A stretch of 64,000 nt of DNA from Clostridiaceae bacterium (GTDB taxonomy: Bacteria; Bacillota; Clostridia; Lachnospirales; Lachnospiraceae), in the NCBI GenBank assembly GCA_902363735.1, contig CABJBA010000004.1, positions 186,001 through 250,000 on the forward strand, given 5' to 3'. Below are positions 1-9,364 of the stretch, piece by piece. Each line of letters opens with the position of its first letter. The stretch's first letter is position 1. The position numbers were made by a program, and so were the translations under genes. The notes beneath the pieces were generated by a model. The model did no database searches, was not told where the DNA came from, and saw only the letters and a program-made list of their open reading frames with translations.

Positions 1-30
1 TAAATGATCTGTTGTTAAAATTGTCTGCAT
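1..30 (-). CDS. 5' end of probable ABC transporter ATP-binding protein (cut by window edge)
   Basis: Only ten codons are visible, reading MQTILTTDHL from an ATG at 30-28, with an AGGAAG ribosome site about 7 nt upstream. This opening is typical of ABC ATPases of the antimicrobial-peptide/bacitracin resistance type, which usually begin with a short basic strand before 'L(T/S)K.YG'. The gene follows the histidine kinase gene on the same strand after 94 nt, the usual order regulator - kinase - ABC ATPase - permease. The Walker motifs lie outside the window, so the call rests on the N-terminus and position only. Confidence 0.45.
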   Translation of the reverse strand, partial: MQTILTTDHL

Positions 31-124
31 TTTGTCACTTCCTTTCCATATCCAAAATTCTAACATATGACTTCTTCAAAACTCTTGAATAAATCTTACG
101 AATTTCTTTCGCACAAGGAAATTC

Positions 125-994
125 TCAATAATTGAATTGCTGGAGTTTTAAAGTGAATACGGTTTCCTCATTCTGAATACTTTTTAAAGTCAGTGTGCCA
201 TTGATTTTTTCTGTCAGACTTTTAGCTATGGTAAGACCTAATCCATTGCCCTGAATCTCCCGGTTCCGGGAATCTTCCAGGGTGTAGAGACGGTCAAAGA
301 CATGGGGAATCTCCCAGTATGCAATTCCCTTCCCATGATCAATGACATCCACAAAAACAAAGGTATCATCTCTTCGAAGACTCAGTCCCAAGTAATGGCC
401 TGCATCTCCATAGCGGACTGCGTTGCTGATCAGATTATTAAGAATACGTCCCAGGGCCTCCCGGTCCGCATAGACAAAAACAGGTGGATCGGGAATGTTG
501 ATGTTCACTTCAAATTCTTTTTCAGTTAAAATATTATAATAATCGACGATGGTTTCCCTGCAAAATTCATTTAAGTTTATTTTGGACATAGTGAGTGCCG
601 TATCACCGGCTTCCAGTTTTGCCAAGGTGAAAAATTGGTCAATCTGTTCTTTTAATTCGTTGGCCTTATAAGAAACCTTTTTTAGCATTTCTTTTTCAAG
701 TTTCTCCTGCATCAAAAGCATTTCCAGATAACCGATAATAACCGTCAGAGGTGTCTTTAAATCATGAGAAATATTAGAGAGCATTCGTTTGGTATTTAAT
801 TCAGATATGCGATAACTGGCATTTACATTTTGCCTGCTTTCAAGTGTACGGTTGATCTGCTCCAAAAGATGTTGAATTTCCTTATCCTGGGTAAATGACA
901 TCACCTTTTCATCTGTATCTTCATTTAAAATGCGTTCCAGTTCGTCAGCAATATGTTGAATTTGTTTTAAAGTCATGTTATTAAATAGGGACAT
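125..994 (-). CDS. soluble sensor histidine kinase
   Basis: A 289-residue two-component kinase. The H box is SNISHDLKTPLT with phospho-acceptor His77, followed by an N box (LGRILNNLISNAVRYG), a G1 box (DHGKGI) and a G2 box (GNGLGLTIAKSL). Residues 1-70 are helical and polar; no membrane segment or HAMP domain is seen, so the protein is probably cytoplasmic and may sense through a partner such as the neighbouring ABC transporter. The ATG at 994 was chosen over upstream in-frame codons because an AAAGGAG site sits 7 nt before it, and because a longer version would run into the response regulator gene. It starts 4 nt after that gene's stop. Confidence 0.9.
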   Translation of the reverse strand: MSLFNNMTLKQIQHIADELERILNEDTDEKVMSFTQDKEIQHLLEQINRTLESRQNVNASYRISELNTKRMLSNISHDLKTPLTVIIGYLEMLLMQEKLEKEMLKKVSYKANELKEQIDQFFTLAKLEAGDTALTMSKINLNEFCRETIVDYYNILTEKEFEVNINIPDPPVFVYADREALGRILNNLISNAVRYGDAGHYLGLSLRRDDTFVFVDVIDHGKGIAYWEIPHVFDRLYTLEDSRNREIQGNGLGLTIAKSLTEKINGTLTLKSIQNEETVFTLKLQQFNY

Positions 995-998
995 GGGC

Positions 999-1694
999 TC
1001 ACTCCTTTGGATTTCCCAGTTTGTATCCGATTCCCCATACAGTGAGGATATACTCTGGTTTTCTGGAATCATCCTCAATTTTTGTGCGGAGCCGGCTGAT
1101 ATGAACATTGACTGCATTTTCATCACCCAAATAATCATCCTGCCATATCAAAGAGTAAAGCTGTGCCTTGGTATAAACCTTGTTGGGATTGGAAAGAAGC
1201 AGGCGAAGAATTTCATATTCCTTTGCTGTTAAGTCCACCTCCTGCCCATTTTTGCGCACCGTATGGTTTTCCAGATTCATCTCCAGATTTCCCAGACCAA
1301 CGCAAACAGAAGCTGTTTCCCCACCAGAAGAATACTGGGTGGTACGCCTTAAGTTCGCCTTTACCCTGGCAAGTACTTCAGTAAGGGAGAATGGCTTGGT
1401 TATATAGTCATCTGCGCCCAGGCCCAACCCAAAAATCTTATCGGATTCCGTATCTTTTGCAGACAGAATGATTATGGGAACCACACTTTCCTTTCTGATC
1501 CGTTTCATGACCTCCAGTCCGCTGATTTTAGGCAGCATCAGATCCAAAATCACTAAGTCATAAACTCCGCTGAAAAATGTTTTTACAGCCTGTTCTCCAT
1601 CAAAGGAACCATGAACTTCAAATCCCTCCATCTGGAGAAAATCTATTAACATCTCACTAATTTCCCTGTCATCCTCCACTAATAATATTTTCAT
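999..1694 (-). CDS. OmpR/PhoB-family response regulator
   Basis: A 231-residue transcription factor. The receiver domain (1-115) has the acidic pair D8/D9, phospho-acceptor D51 in VILDLMLP, and K100 in DDYITKPF. The winged-helix DNA-binding domain (about 130-228) has the usual VDLTAKEYEILRLL and VNVHISRLRTKIE segments. It is the first gene of the pair with the kinase downstream and presumably controls the ABC transporter gene that begins at the left edge. The ATG at 1694 is preceded by a GGAGGAAAA site. The target sites are not known. Confidence 0.93.
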   Translation of the reverse strand: MKILLVEDDREISEMLIDFLQMEGFEVHGSFDGEQAVKTFFSGVYDLVILDLMLPKISGLEVMKRIRKESVVPIIILSAKDTESDKIFGLGLGADDYITKPFSLTEVLARVKANLRRTTQYSSGGETASVCVGLGNLEMNLENHTVRKNGQEVDLTAKEYEILRLLLSNPNKVYTKAQLYSLIWQDDYLGDENAVNVHISRLRTKIEDDSRKPEYILTVWGIGYKLGNPKE

Positions 1695-1855
1695 CTTTTA
1701 ATTTTCCTCCTGGGCATATACAGAATAATATCAAAAAATGAAAATATTCTGTGTAAATAAAACTATTATTTCCATGTTTATAATAACTGATTCCAAAGAA
1801 TTTTTCAATTGCCATTAAAACTGGTCAGTTCAACTTAACGGAAAACCTTTATATA

Positions 1856-1902
1856 AAAAGCAGGCCATACAGATTCTTTTTCCGATTAATCTGTACGGCC
1901 TG
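1856..1902 (-). terminator. Rho-independent terminator of the LacI/GH3/ABC sugar operon
   Basis: Inverted repeat 1861-1875 / 1888-1902 (arms CAGGCC.TACAGATT, one G-T-type mismatch) followed on the minus strand by CTTTTTATAT. It lies about 50 nt after the stop of the HAD gene, the last gene of the operon. Confidence 0.85.
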
Positions 1903-1951
1903 GATAAAAAGCGTTGTAACACTTGATTATATAATTACTTCAGAAAATCCA

Positions 1952-2794
1952 TCATGTCAGATTTTCTTCAAATTCCTCAATCCTCTGCTTCTGATATGTT
2001 CCTTTATAAGAGCCTATGAGAAACTTATCCAGTCCCTCATCCAGGATTCTGCTCCATGAATTCATCTCTTTTTTTACAAGAATCGGATAATAAAGAATTC
2101 CATTTGAATTTGCAGCTTCCCAATCACCCGGCGCATCTCCTATCATAAGCACCTGTTCTTTCTCATAACCATATGTTAAAAGACGTTTTATGCAGTAAGA
2201 CTTACTCCCAGCATCCTGAGAAAGTACAATGTCTGTATACTCTAAAAGTCCATATTCTTTCCACTCTTCAATAATTGCCTGCTGGTTCGCAGATGATACA
2301 ATAGCCACATCCGCAGCTTGATGAATAGCCTGTAACCCTTTTTCCACACCAGGAAAAGGCATCTTTGCTTTTTTAGGAAGCATTTCTACCTGGCGGTTAA
2401 CCCTCTCAGACCATTCTAAGGCCATTTGAAGGATCTGGTTTCTGCGCCCTTCCATATACTCCTTCAGGCTGTTGTTAGAGAGTTCCTCGGCAGTATTTAC
2501 CCATGTGGTAAGCTCCTCCAGCCCATCTATTTTCTTATAGCGGGTATCCACTTCTCTCAAAGTCGCTTCCAGACCTTTAAACCGGTTTATTCCACGGGAC
2601 ATGGTATATAAATTAATTTCGTTCCATCTTTTCTGTACCTGATCTTTCCACTTTTCTAATTCCCATATGTAAATCAAACACGGTCCAAAACAGGATATAT
2701 GCTTAATATCCATTGTATCCATTGCACATCCATCTGAATCAATACAGACCAGATAATCCTTTTTCTTTTTAAAGCCTTCAAATATGTCTGTCAT
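1952..2794 (-). CDS. HAD-superfamily hydrolase (sugar-phosphate phosphatase-like)
   Basis: A 280-residue haloacid-dehalogenase fold protein. Motif I is CIDSDGCAMDTMD near residue 20, with the nucleophile and acid Asp two residues apart. Motif II is VSSANQQAI, the motif III lysine lies in the KSYCIKRLL region, and motif IV is MIGDAPGDWEAA. A long helical cap is inserted between motifs I and II. It is the last gene of the sugar operon, 19 nt after the FGGY kinase. The ATG at 2794 has a GGAGG site 8 nt upstream; earlier in-frame codons fall inside the kinase gene. A phosphatase beside a kinase could trim sugar phosphates or recycle the product, but its substrate cannot be read from sequence. Confidence 0.85.
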   Translation of the reverse strand: MTDIFEGFKKKKDYLVCIDSDGCAMDTMDIKHISCFGPCLIYIWELEKWKDQVQKRWNEINLYTMSRGINRFKGLEATLREVDTRYKKIDGLEELTTWVNTAEELSNNSLKEYMEGRRNQILQMALEWSERVNRQVEMLPKKAKMPFPGVEKGLQAIHQAADVAIVSSANQQAIIEEWKEYGLLEYTDIVLSQDAGSKSYCIKRLLTYGYEKEQVLMIGDAPGDWEAANSNGILYYPILVKKEMNSWSRILDEGLDKFLIGSYKGTYQKQRIEEFEENLT

Positions 2795-2813
2795 TCTCCG
2801 TTCCTCCAAAGCT

Positions 2814-4307
2814 TCATAATTTCTTGTTATATAGCTGGTCATACAACCTGCTATATTCTTCCTTCCCCCTGTAATAACGTTCCTGCATTCCCTTGTCTGT
2901 TTCCACTTCATTAACAGAATGATTTAATCTTCCCTGGATAAACGCGCTGGTATAATCCGGATACAATCCTAATGTAACAGCAGCTGACATCCATGCTCCT
3001 GCTGCCGCCGCTTCATTATCTGAGTAAGTAAAGATCCTGTTTCCGCAGATTGTGGCCAGAATTCTGCAAAACACCTCACTGTTAGCCAATCCTCCGCACA
3101 CATAAATCTGTCCGGTCTGTCCGGCATATTTTCTTATAGTGCTTATATTGGTGTTGATTTCGTATCCTATCCCTTCCAGTATTGACCTGGCTATATCCCC
3201 CCTCTGGCTTCCCAGAGTCAGGTTGTGAAAACAGCCTGTAGCTTCACTGTTCCAGTCCGGTGTTCCACGCCCCTGAAAGAAAGGAAGCATAATTAATGAA
3301 TCATCCCTCTTAAGTGACTCAATCATTTCACGATTTACGATTTCATAAACCTTTCCCTCACTTTCACGTTCCATTCCATAGCCTATTCGTAAAAACCAGT
3401 TGAATACAGATGCACAGGAGAGAATGCTGGACTCAAGCACATATTCACCGGGTATGGCCGAAGCGTTGCAGATCACATCATCCTTAAGGTCACCTGGCAC
3501 GTCCCGCTGCGCACCTATTATATAAGCACCAGTCCCGGCAGATACTTCCAGTGCTCCCTGTTTAATAATTCCAAGTCCCAAAGCGGCGCACTGCTGATCT
3601 CCTCCGGCGCTGATCACCGGAATTCCCTCTTCCAGTCCTGTTTTCCTGGCACATTCGGAACTTACGGTTCCTGCTATGCTGCCAGGTTCTATTATATTGC
3701 AAAGCTTTTCCCGTTCTACACAAAACAGTTTAAGCAGCTCATCATCCCACTTCCGGGTACGTAAGTTCATCAAAAGAGATCTGCTTCCATAAGTGGCATC
3801 TGTAACCCAGTTTCCTGTCATTTCATGGATTATGTAATCAGGTATTACCACCAGACGTTTGGCGGCCTGATAGAGCTGAGGATTGTGTTTCCTGATCCAC
3901 ATCATCTTGGGACCGGAGAATACAGGATTAATCTTGCTGCCTGTCAGCTGAAAAATACGGTTATTATAAGGAGACAGTTTCTTAAGCATCTCCACCACCC
4001 TTTTATCCTGCCACATGATTGCATTGCCGACAGGCTTATCATCTCCTCCAATAGGGATAACGGAGGAGCGTTGGGAAGTAACGGATATAGCCCTTATTTT
4101 CTCTCCCCGACCGGCGGCAAACTGTGCACAGGCCTTCATGATATGTTCCATGGAACTTTTCCAGTCCTCAGGATTTTGTTCTACCCAGTCATTTTTCAAA
4201 TAAGAGGGTGTATACCCTACCTGTTCTGAAAACAACTTCTGGCCCTCATCCCCATAGAGAATTCCACGCATGCTTGAGGTTCCGATATCCAATACCCCTA
4301 CTCCCAT
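2814..4307 (-). CDS. FGGY-family carbohydrate kinase (xylulokinase-like)
   Basis: A 497-residue ATP-dependent sugar kinase. It opens with the phosphate-binding loop VLDIGTSSMRGILY, has VISAGGDQQCAALG and EVSAGTGAYI in the middle (substrate Asp in GGDQQ), and the C-terminal adenosine motif YVCGGLANSEVFCRIL. Length is normal for the family. The ATG at 4307 lies 6 nt after AAGGAAGG; a TTG two codons earlier is in frame but too close to that site. Family members act on xylulose, ribulose, gluconate, glycerol or fuculose, so specificity is open. In this operon it would phosphorylate the monosaccharide released by the GH3 enzyme. Confidence 0.9.
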   Translation of the reverse strand: MGVGVLDIGTSSMRGILYGDEGQKLFSEQVGYTPSYLKNDWVEQNPEDWKSSMEHIMKACAQFAAGRGEKIRAISVTSQRSSVIPIGGDDKPVGNAIMWQDKRVVEMLKKLSPYNNRIFQLTGSKINPVFSGPKMMWIRKHNPQLYQAAKRLVVIPDYIIHEMTGNWVTDATYGSRSLLMNLRTRKWDDELLKLFCVEREKLCNIIEPGSIAGTVSSECARKTGLEEGIPVISAGGDQQCAALGLGIIKQGALEVSAGTGAYIIGAQRDVPGDLKDDVICNASAIPGEYVLESSILSCASVFNWFLRIGYGMERESEGKVYEIVNREMIESLKRDDSLIMLPFFQGRGTPDWNSEATGCFHNLTLGSQRGDIARSILEGIGYEINTNISTIRKYAGQTGQIYVCGGLANSEVFCRILATICGNRIFTYSDNEAAAAGAWMSAAVTLGLYPDYTSAFIQGRLNHSVNEVETDKGMQERYYRGKEEYSRLYDQLYNKKL

Positions 4308-4400
4308 AACCAACCTTCCTTCTCTGCCATTCTTCTGTTTCTATTGAAAAAGTCAAAACAGGGAAAGGACTCGTTCCGGCCCTTCCCCTGAATTTCAGAA

Positions 4401-5780
4401 CTATTTTCCGGACTTATCTTTCATCATCTGGATACCATTTTTCATCAAAGAATTAATTGTATTATCCAGTGAATCGGTTCCTAAAAGGAACTTGGAGCAT
4501 TCATCAATCATCATCTGTGCCATCTCTTTATTGTAGGGAGGTACATTCTGATATACATTGTCTTTCCATGCCGGATTATTTATTACTTTCTCAAGCGCTT
4601 CTGTATCCACATACTTAGGCTCATTAATTTGTAAATTCATGAATTCCATCTTGTCAATTCCCTTTTCAGCAGAAACACTGATTCCGCGAATTTTCAATCC
4701 CTCTGTTGTATAAAAACGTATGAAGTCAAATGCTTCCTGGGGGTGCTTGGAGGTTTTGCTTACAGAATAAAAGTGTGCCTCTGTATAAGTAGTTCCTGGT
4801 TCCGCATCTTCCCATGCAGGAATGGGCGCAAAAGTGGTCACAAAGTCATGAGGATATTTATCCTGGTCATCCAGTTCAGGAACAATAAAGCTGGCAATTG
4901 GAAGCATGGCAATCTGTCCATTAAAGAACTTATCACGGTAGTTCATGTTCATGGATTTAACATCTGCAAACGGAACCTGGCTCTTGTCCACATTTTCCAT
5001 ATCATAGCGGAACTGCAGCCACTCTTTAAACATTGGGTGGTCAAAGTTAACGGTGGTTGCGTCTGCGTTAAACATTGGATTATCCGGGTAATTAGACCAC
5101 ATTCCCATGTAATCATAGAGATCCCATGAGTGGAAATAAGAACCGTAACGCTTGGTCGCCCCATCACCCTGAGTCAGTTTACCGGCATATTCACGGTAAT
5201 CATCCCATGTCCAGTTTAAATCCGGAACAGAGAGGCCTGCTTCATCCAGATAATCTTTATTTAAGATAACAAACCATGATTTCAAGTCTCCGGGAATTCC
5301 ATACATTTTCCCATCTACTTTCTGAACGATAGAGTATGCGTCTTCCGGTTTGACACCTTCTTTTTCAAAATATTCATCAAGCTGCAGATAAGCACCGGAA
5401 CCGGCACGCTGTGCATGCTCCGCAAAAGCAGATGTCATGAGGATGTCCATTTCCTCACCGCCCATAACCATTAAATCTACTTTCTTGTAATATTCAGACG
5501 CTGTCATATCACCAAAATACTCAAATGTGACGTTTACATTTGGATGATCCTTCATATAGGCATCGGCTACCTTCTGGTCCAGATCCTCATAGGCTCTGAG
5601 CCATGAGACAAAACGCAGATTCACCTTTTCTCCATCGGCTGGTGCCTCACTTTGAGCCCCGGAATTTCCTCCGGCTGAGGATGCACGATCTGTCTTGCTT
5701 TCTCCTCCGCATCCGGTCAGAGCAGAAGCCACAGTTGCAGCTGCCAATAAGGTTGCTAAAAACTTCTTACTTTTTTTCAT
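4401..5780 (-). CDS. ABC sugar transporter solute-binding lipoprotein (family 1)
   Basis: A 459-residue extracellular binding protein for a carbohydrate importer. The signal peptide MKKSKKFLATLLAAATVASA is followed by lipobox LTGC with the lipidated Cys24, then a Ser/Gly/Ala-rich linker to about residue 48. The mature part has the type-1 binding fold, with FVSWLRAYEDLDQKVADAYM at the start and the hinge motif GVKPEDAY...VDGKMYGIPGD. The ATG at 5780 follows a GAGGAGG site; upstream in-frame codons would destroy the signal peptide. It lies 54 nt after the permease gene. Its cargo is probably the oligosaccharide cut by the GH3 enzyme. Confidence 0.93.
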   Translation of the reverse strand: MKKSKKFLATLLAAATVASALTGCGGESKTDRASSAGGNSGAQSEAPADGEKVNLRFVSWLRAYEDLDQKVADAYMKDHPNVNVTFEYFGDMTASEYYKKVDLMVMGGEEMDILMTSAFAEHAQRAGSGAYLQLDEYFEKEGVKPEDAYSIVQKVDGKMYGIPGDLKSWFVILNKDYLDEAGLSVPDLNWTWDDYREYAGKLTQGDGATKRYGSYFHSWDLYDYMGMWSNYPDNPMFNADATTVNFDHPMFKEWLQFRYDMENVDKSQVPFADVKSMNMNYRDKFFNGQIAMLPIASFIVPELDDQDKYPHDFVTTFAPIPAWEDAEPGTTYTEAHFYSVSKTSKHPQEAFDFIRFYTTEGLKIRGISVSAEKGIDKMEFMNLQINEPKYVDTEALEKVINNPAWKDNVYQNVPPYNKEMAQMMIDECSKFLLGTDSLDNTINSLMKNGIQMMKDKSGK

Positions 5781-5834
5781 TGATGAAATCCTCCTCATAT
5801 TTAATAAATAATAATACACTTCTTCAGGCCGTAC

Positions 5835-6668
5835 TTAACCTTTTACCCCGCCAGTTGCGATGCCGTCCACCACGAAACGCTGGCAGAACAGGAATACAAT
5901 TACCAGTGGCAGGATTGCTGATACCGCAGCCGCCATAATGAGAGAATAGTAGCTTCCTGATTCCGAAGCAAACTGCTTCATACCAAGCTGTATTGTATAC
6001 AGACTACGGCTGTTTAAGAATACCAATGGCGCCTGATAGTCATTCCAGGTCCAGACAAACTTCAAAGTTGCCAGTGTAGCCAGCGACGGCTTTACCATGG
6101 GCAGAATGATTTTAAAGAAAATGGTAAGATGTCCCGCTCCGTCAATTCCCGCAGATTCTGAAAGGGATTCCGGTATGGCAAGCATTGCCTGGCGCAGAAG
6201 AAACACGCCGTATACGCTGAATGCCAGCATAAGCACTAATCCGGTATGGGAATTGTACAGTCCGATTTCACGCATGATGATAAACTGAGACACTATGGTT
6301 ACCTGAGGCGGTATCATCATGGTTGCCAGGTAGGCCAGAAAAATCTTATCTCTGCCTTTAAAGTGTACCTTTGAAAATCCATATGCTCCAAGTGCGGACA
6401 CGAATACCTGAAGAACAGTTGCTCCAATGGTAACTTTAATTGAATTCAAATAATAAAGTCCGAAGTTATAGGTGCTCCCCCATACTTCCTTCATATTCTC
6501 AATCAGATTCCAGCGAGGCGGAATCCATTGTATTGGGAAATTAAATACATCTGCCTCTACCTTACAGGCCGTAGATATCATCCATACAAGGGGCATAAGC
6601 ATACTTAGTCCTACGAGCCAGAACAGTACTGTTAAAACGACTTTTGTAATATTAATATTTTTCTTCAA
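5835..6668 (-). CDS. ABC sugar transporter permease, MalG type
   Basis: A 277-residue inner-membrane subunit with six predicted membrane segments, the first at about 10-32. The cytoplasmic EAA loop, which docks on the ATPase, is ESAGIDGAGHLTIFFKIILP (171-190). The C-terminus VVDGIATGGVKG is the standard MalG-family tail. It starts 12 nt after the partner permease. No dedicated ATPase is encoded in the operon; this is usual in clostridia, where a shared MsmK/UgpC-type ATPase encoded elsewhere drives several importers. Confidence 0.95.
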   Translation of the reverse strand: MKKNINITKVVLTVLFWLVGLSMLMPLVWMISTACKVEADVFNFPIQWIPPRWNLIENMKEVWGSTYNFGLYYLNSIKVTIGATVLQVFVSALGAYGFSKVHFKGRDKIFLAYLATMMIPPQVTIVSQFIIMREIGLYNSHTGLVLMLAFSVYGVFLLRQAMLAIPESLSESAGIDGAGHLTIFFKIILPMVKPSLATLATLKFVWTWNDYQAPLVFLNSRSLYTIQLGMKQFASESGSYYSLIMAAAVSAILPLVIVFLFCQRFVVDGIATGGVKG

Positions 6669-6680
6669 CTATTTTGCCCC

Positions 6681-7577
6681 CTATTCATTGGAAAATTTTT
6701 CCTGCATCTTCCACTGTACCAGTGTCACAAGGAAGACAAGGATAAAAAGGGCCCATGCAAGAGTATTGGCATATCCCATATCAAAATACTCAAAGGCGGT
6801 GCGGTAAACATAGTAAGCCATAACAGAGCTTGAACTTCCCGGTCCACCTTGGGTCAACACGCTGATCTGGTCAAAGACTTTGAATGAACCAATGATTCCC
6901 ATTATGGTCAGGAAGAACGTAGTAGGTGAAATCAATGGTACTGTTATGGAGAAAAACTGGCGGATAGAAGATGCTCCATCCACTTTTGCCGCCTCATAGA
7001 CATCCTCCGGAAGGCCCTTAAGACCGGCCAGAAATACAATGGAGTAATACCCCACCTGCTGCCACACGTAAATGATCATGATAGATGGCAGAGACCACTT
7101 AAAATCTGCCAGCCAGCCCGGCGGATTTTTAATCCCAAGAGTTGTCAGCATCTGGTTCACCGGCCCATAACTTGGCTGCAGAAGCACCATCCATACCGTA
7201 CAAACCGCTACCACACTGGCTATATACGGAATGAAGATCATGGTTCTTACAATAGCTCCGCCGTAAATGTACTTGTTAATAATATTTGCTATTACCAGCC
7301 CAAGAGAAATCAGCGCAGGCACGGTCACTGCCGTAAATATGATGTTGTTCTTATACGAATTGATAAACCATTCATCTGAAAAGAGCCTTATATAGTTTGT
7401 AAGTCCGTTAAATTTTATGGCTCCCCAGCCCTCCATGAAGTTCCAGCTGGAAAAGCTGAGAAATAAGGAGATGAGAACTGGAATAAATGTGAAAACCAGG
7501 AACCCGAGAAGACTTGGCAAAATAAATCCCATTCCCACCAAAAACTCCTTATTTACTTTAAAAAACTTTTTGTTCAT
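6681..7577 (-). CDS. ABC sugar transporter permease, MalF/UgpA type
   Basis: A 298-residue membrane protein with the first helix at about 12-36 and six segments in all. The EAA loop is EAAKVDGASSIRQFFSITVP (195-214). It pairs with the MalG-type subunit downstream to form the membrane channel of the importer. It follows the GH3 gene after 20 nt, with a GGAGGTAAAG site before its ATG. Confidence 0.95.
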   Translation of the reverse strand: MNKKFFKVNKEFLVGMGFILPSLLGFLVFTFIPVLISLFLSFSSWNFMEGWGAIKFNGLTNYIRLFSDEWFINSYKNNIIFTAVTVPALISLGLVIANIINKYIYGGAIVRTMIFIPYIASVVAVCTVWMVLLQPSYGPVNQMLTTLGIKNPPGWLADFKWSLPSIMIIYVWQQVGYYSIVFLAGLKGLPEDVYEAAKVDGASSIRQFFSITVPLISPTTFFLTIMGIIGSFKVFDQISVLTQGGPGSSSSVMAYYVYRTAFEYFDMGYANTLAWALFILVFLVTLVQWKMQEKFSNE

Positions 7578-7597
7578 TCTTTACCTCCATATCCCTA

Positions 7598-9340
7598 TTA
7601 CAATCTGGTATCCCACCGTCCGCAGAATACATTATCATCATATTTCCCTTCAAAGGGTGATTTCCCTGCAATCTTCTCCAGGGTCTGGCGGATTACCTGG
7701 GCCGTAGGCGCATATGCATTAATAAATGTCTTTGCCATAGGTACGTCCAGAAGATGGTTGGTATAATTCAAGGAAATAAATACAGTAGGAAGTTCCTTTA
7801 CATACCAGGGAATTTCTACAGAGTGCCCAATTGACCAGCCTAAGCGTACATTATTCTCCTGGGCATACCCTTTCATATTGATGAATACAAACACTGCATC
7901 ATATTTTTTCTTAAATTCTTCTACCTTGCCTATGATTACCGACTTAAGCTGTACCTCTTCGTTAATTCCTTCCCCAAGCACCAGGTCGTAATAGCTGTCA
8001 TGAATATCGACCTGATAACCAAACTCCATCATTTCTTTCCTCACAATGTCTCTTACAGGATCTGGCTTATTGCCCCGTGAAAGAGGAGGACTGCTGATAA
8101 TGAATGCACAAACTCTTTTATGGGTATTTGGCGAAACCGGAAGATTGTTCTGTGTATCTTTTACCAATGTAATACTCTTCCTGGCTGCATCCTCTGCCAT
8201 CTTTAAATGTTTATGGCAGCCAATGACAGAAAGGCCTTCCCGGTCGGGAATCAGTTTATTAGCCTCTTTCTTTTCATGAAGCTTTAATGCAGCTTTCAGC
8301 CCCAGAATCCTGTGCAGGGCATCATCCAGGCGTTCTTCCGTAATAATCCCCTGCTTGTAGCCATCCATCATGTAACCAAAGTCTTCTTCTATGTCATTAA
8401 AGAACAGGAACATATCACATCCCGCTGCAATTGCTCCTGGTACCTGCATACTGCGTGGCATAGAGCTTGTCATCCCCGCCATATGTGAGGCGTCCGTTAA
8501 AATCAACCCATTAAATCCCAACTGATCCCTGAGCAAATCCTGAAGAAGTTCTTTTGACAGGGTGGCTGGTTTTATGTCTGCGTCCCCAATACCAGGGCAA
8601 AGCTTTCTCGAATAGGCCGGCAAAGCTATATGCCCCGCCATAATACTCTGGATTCCTGTGTCAATCATTTCCTTATATACCCGTCCGAAGGTTTCGTCCC
8701 ACTGATCACATTCCATGGAATTCACTCCCATAACCAGATGCTGGTCCAATTCCTCCACGCCGTCTCCCGGAAAATGTTTGCAGCATACGGCCATATCACT
8801 CTCGCGCACGCCTTCAATATATGCCTTGCAGTTGCGGATTACAAGATCAGGATCCTTTCCATAGGCCCGTGTATTGATAATTGTGTTGCGCCAGTTAAAA
8901 AGAAGGTCGCACACAGGACCAAAGTCCCAATTACAGCCTACCGCCATCCCTTCCCGTCCGCTCACATATCCGGTATTCCATGCTGTCATGTCATCATCTG
9001 CAGCACCGCAAGCCGCTGCCGTAGCAATATGAGTTCCGTCAGAGCAGGCCCCGCTTCCTCCGCTGTCGCAATTGCATGCAATCAACAGGGGGAGCTTACT
9101 ATTCTCCTGATAGAACTTATTCTGCTCATAAATACGTTCGGCTGATTCATTCTGGTAGCGGCACCCGCCAATATGAAATTTGTCAAAAAGTTCTTTTGTT
9201 TCTGCCCTGTTCTTTTTACGATCAAGCATGATAAACAGCTGACCGATTTTTTCTTCCAGGGTCATACCTGCTATTATTTCTTCCACCCACTGTATATCTT
9301 TGCCAGATAAGTAAAAAGGTTTCTTCGCTAAATTCACCAT
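7598..9340 (-). CDS. glycoside hydrolase family 3 protein (NagZ-like)
   Basis: A 580-residue GH3 enzyme with an N-terminal TIM barrel (about 20-350) and a C-terminal alpha/beta sandwich. The barrel carries KHFPGDG at 188-194, where NagZ enzymes have KHFPGHG, then DQH at 199-201 matching the Asp-x-His acid/base dyad of NagZ, and the nucleophile Asp283 in LILTDASHMAGM. No signal peptide is present, so it acts in the cytoplasm on imported material, next to the ABC permeases. The nearest known activity is beta-N-acetylhexosaminidase or phosphorylase, but the altered KHFPG loop and the FGGY kinase partner leave the substrate uncertain. The ATG at 9340 follows a GGGGAG site. Confidence 0.88.
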   Translation of the reverse strand: MVNLAKKPFYLSGKDIQWVEEIIAGMTLEEKIGQLFIMLDRKKNRAETKELFDKFHIGGCRYQNESAERIYEQNKFYQENSKLPLLIACNCDSGGSGACSDGTHIATAAACGAADDDMTAWNTGYVSGREGMAVGCNWDFGPVCDLLFNWRNTIINTRAYGKDPDLVIRNCKAYIEGVRESDMAVCCKHFPGDGVEELDQHLVMGVNSMECDQWDETFGRVYKEMIDTGIQSIMAGHIALPAYSRKLCPGIGDADIKPATLSKELLQDLLRDQLGFNGLILTDASHMAGMTSSMPRSMQVPGAIAAGCDMFLFFNDIEEDFGYMMDGYKQGIITEERLDDALHRILGLKAALKLHEKKEANKLIPDREGLSVIGCHKHLKMAEDAARKSITLVKDTQNNLPVSPNTHKRVCAFIISSPPLSRGNKPDPVRDIVRKEMMEFGYQVDIHDSYYDLVLGEGINEEVQLKSVIIGKVEEFKKKYDAVFVFINMKGYAQENNVRLGWSIGHSVEIPWYVKELPTVFISLNYTNHLLDVPMAKTFINAYAPTAQVIRQTLEKIAGKSPFEGKYDDNVFCGRWDTRL

Positions 9341-9364
9341 ATAATAAGCTCCCCTTTGCTGTTA

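Noticed and set aside
31..124. AAGA-containing repeats with 10-11 bp spacing before the edge ABC gene, possible response-regulator sites
   Set aside because: The period is not constant (11 then 10) and the similarity is only four or five bases, unlike the clear repeats at 17359-17391.
8630..9145. 171-codon plus-strand ORF
   Set aside because: Shadow of the GH3 gene, which has catalytic motifs on the minus strand.
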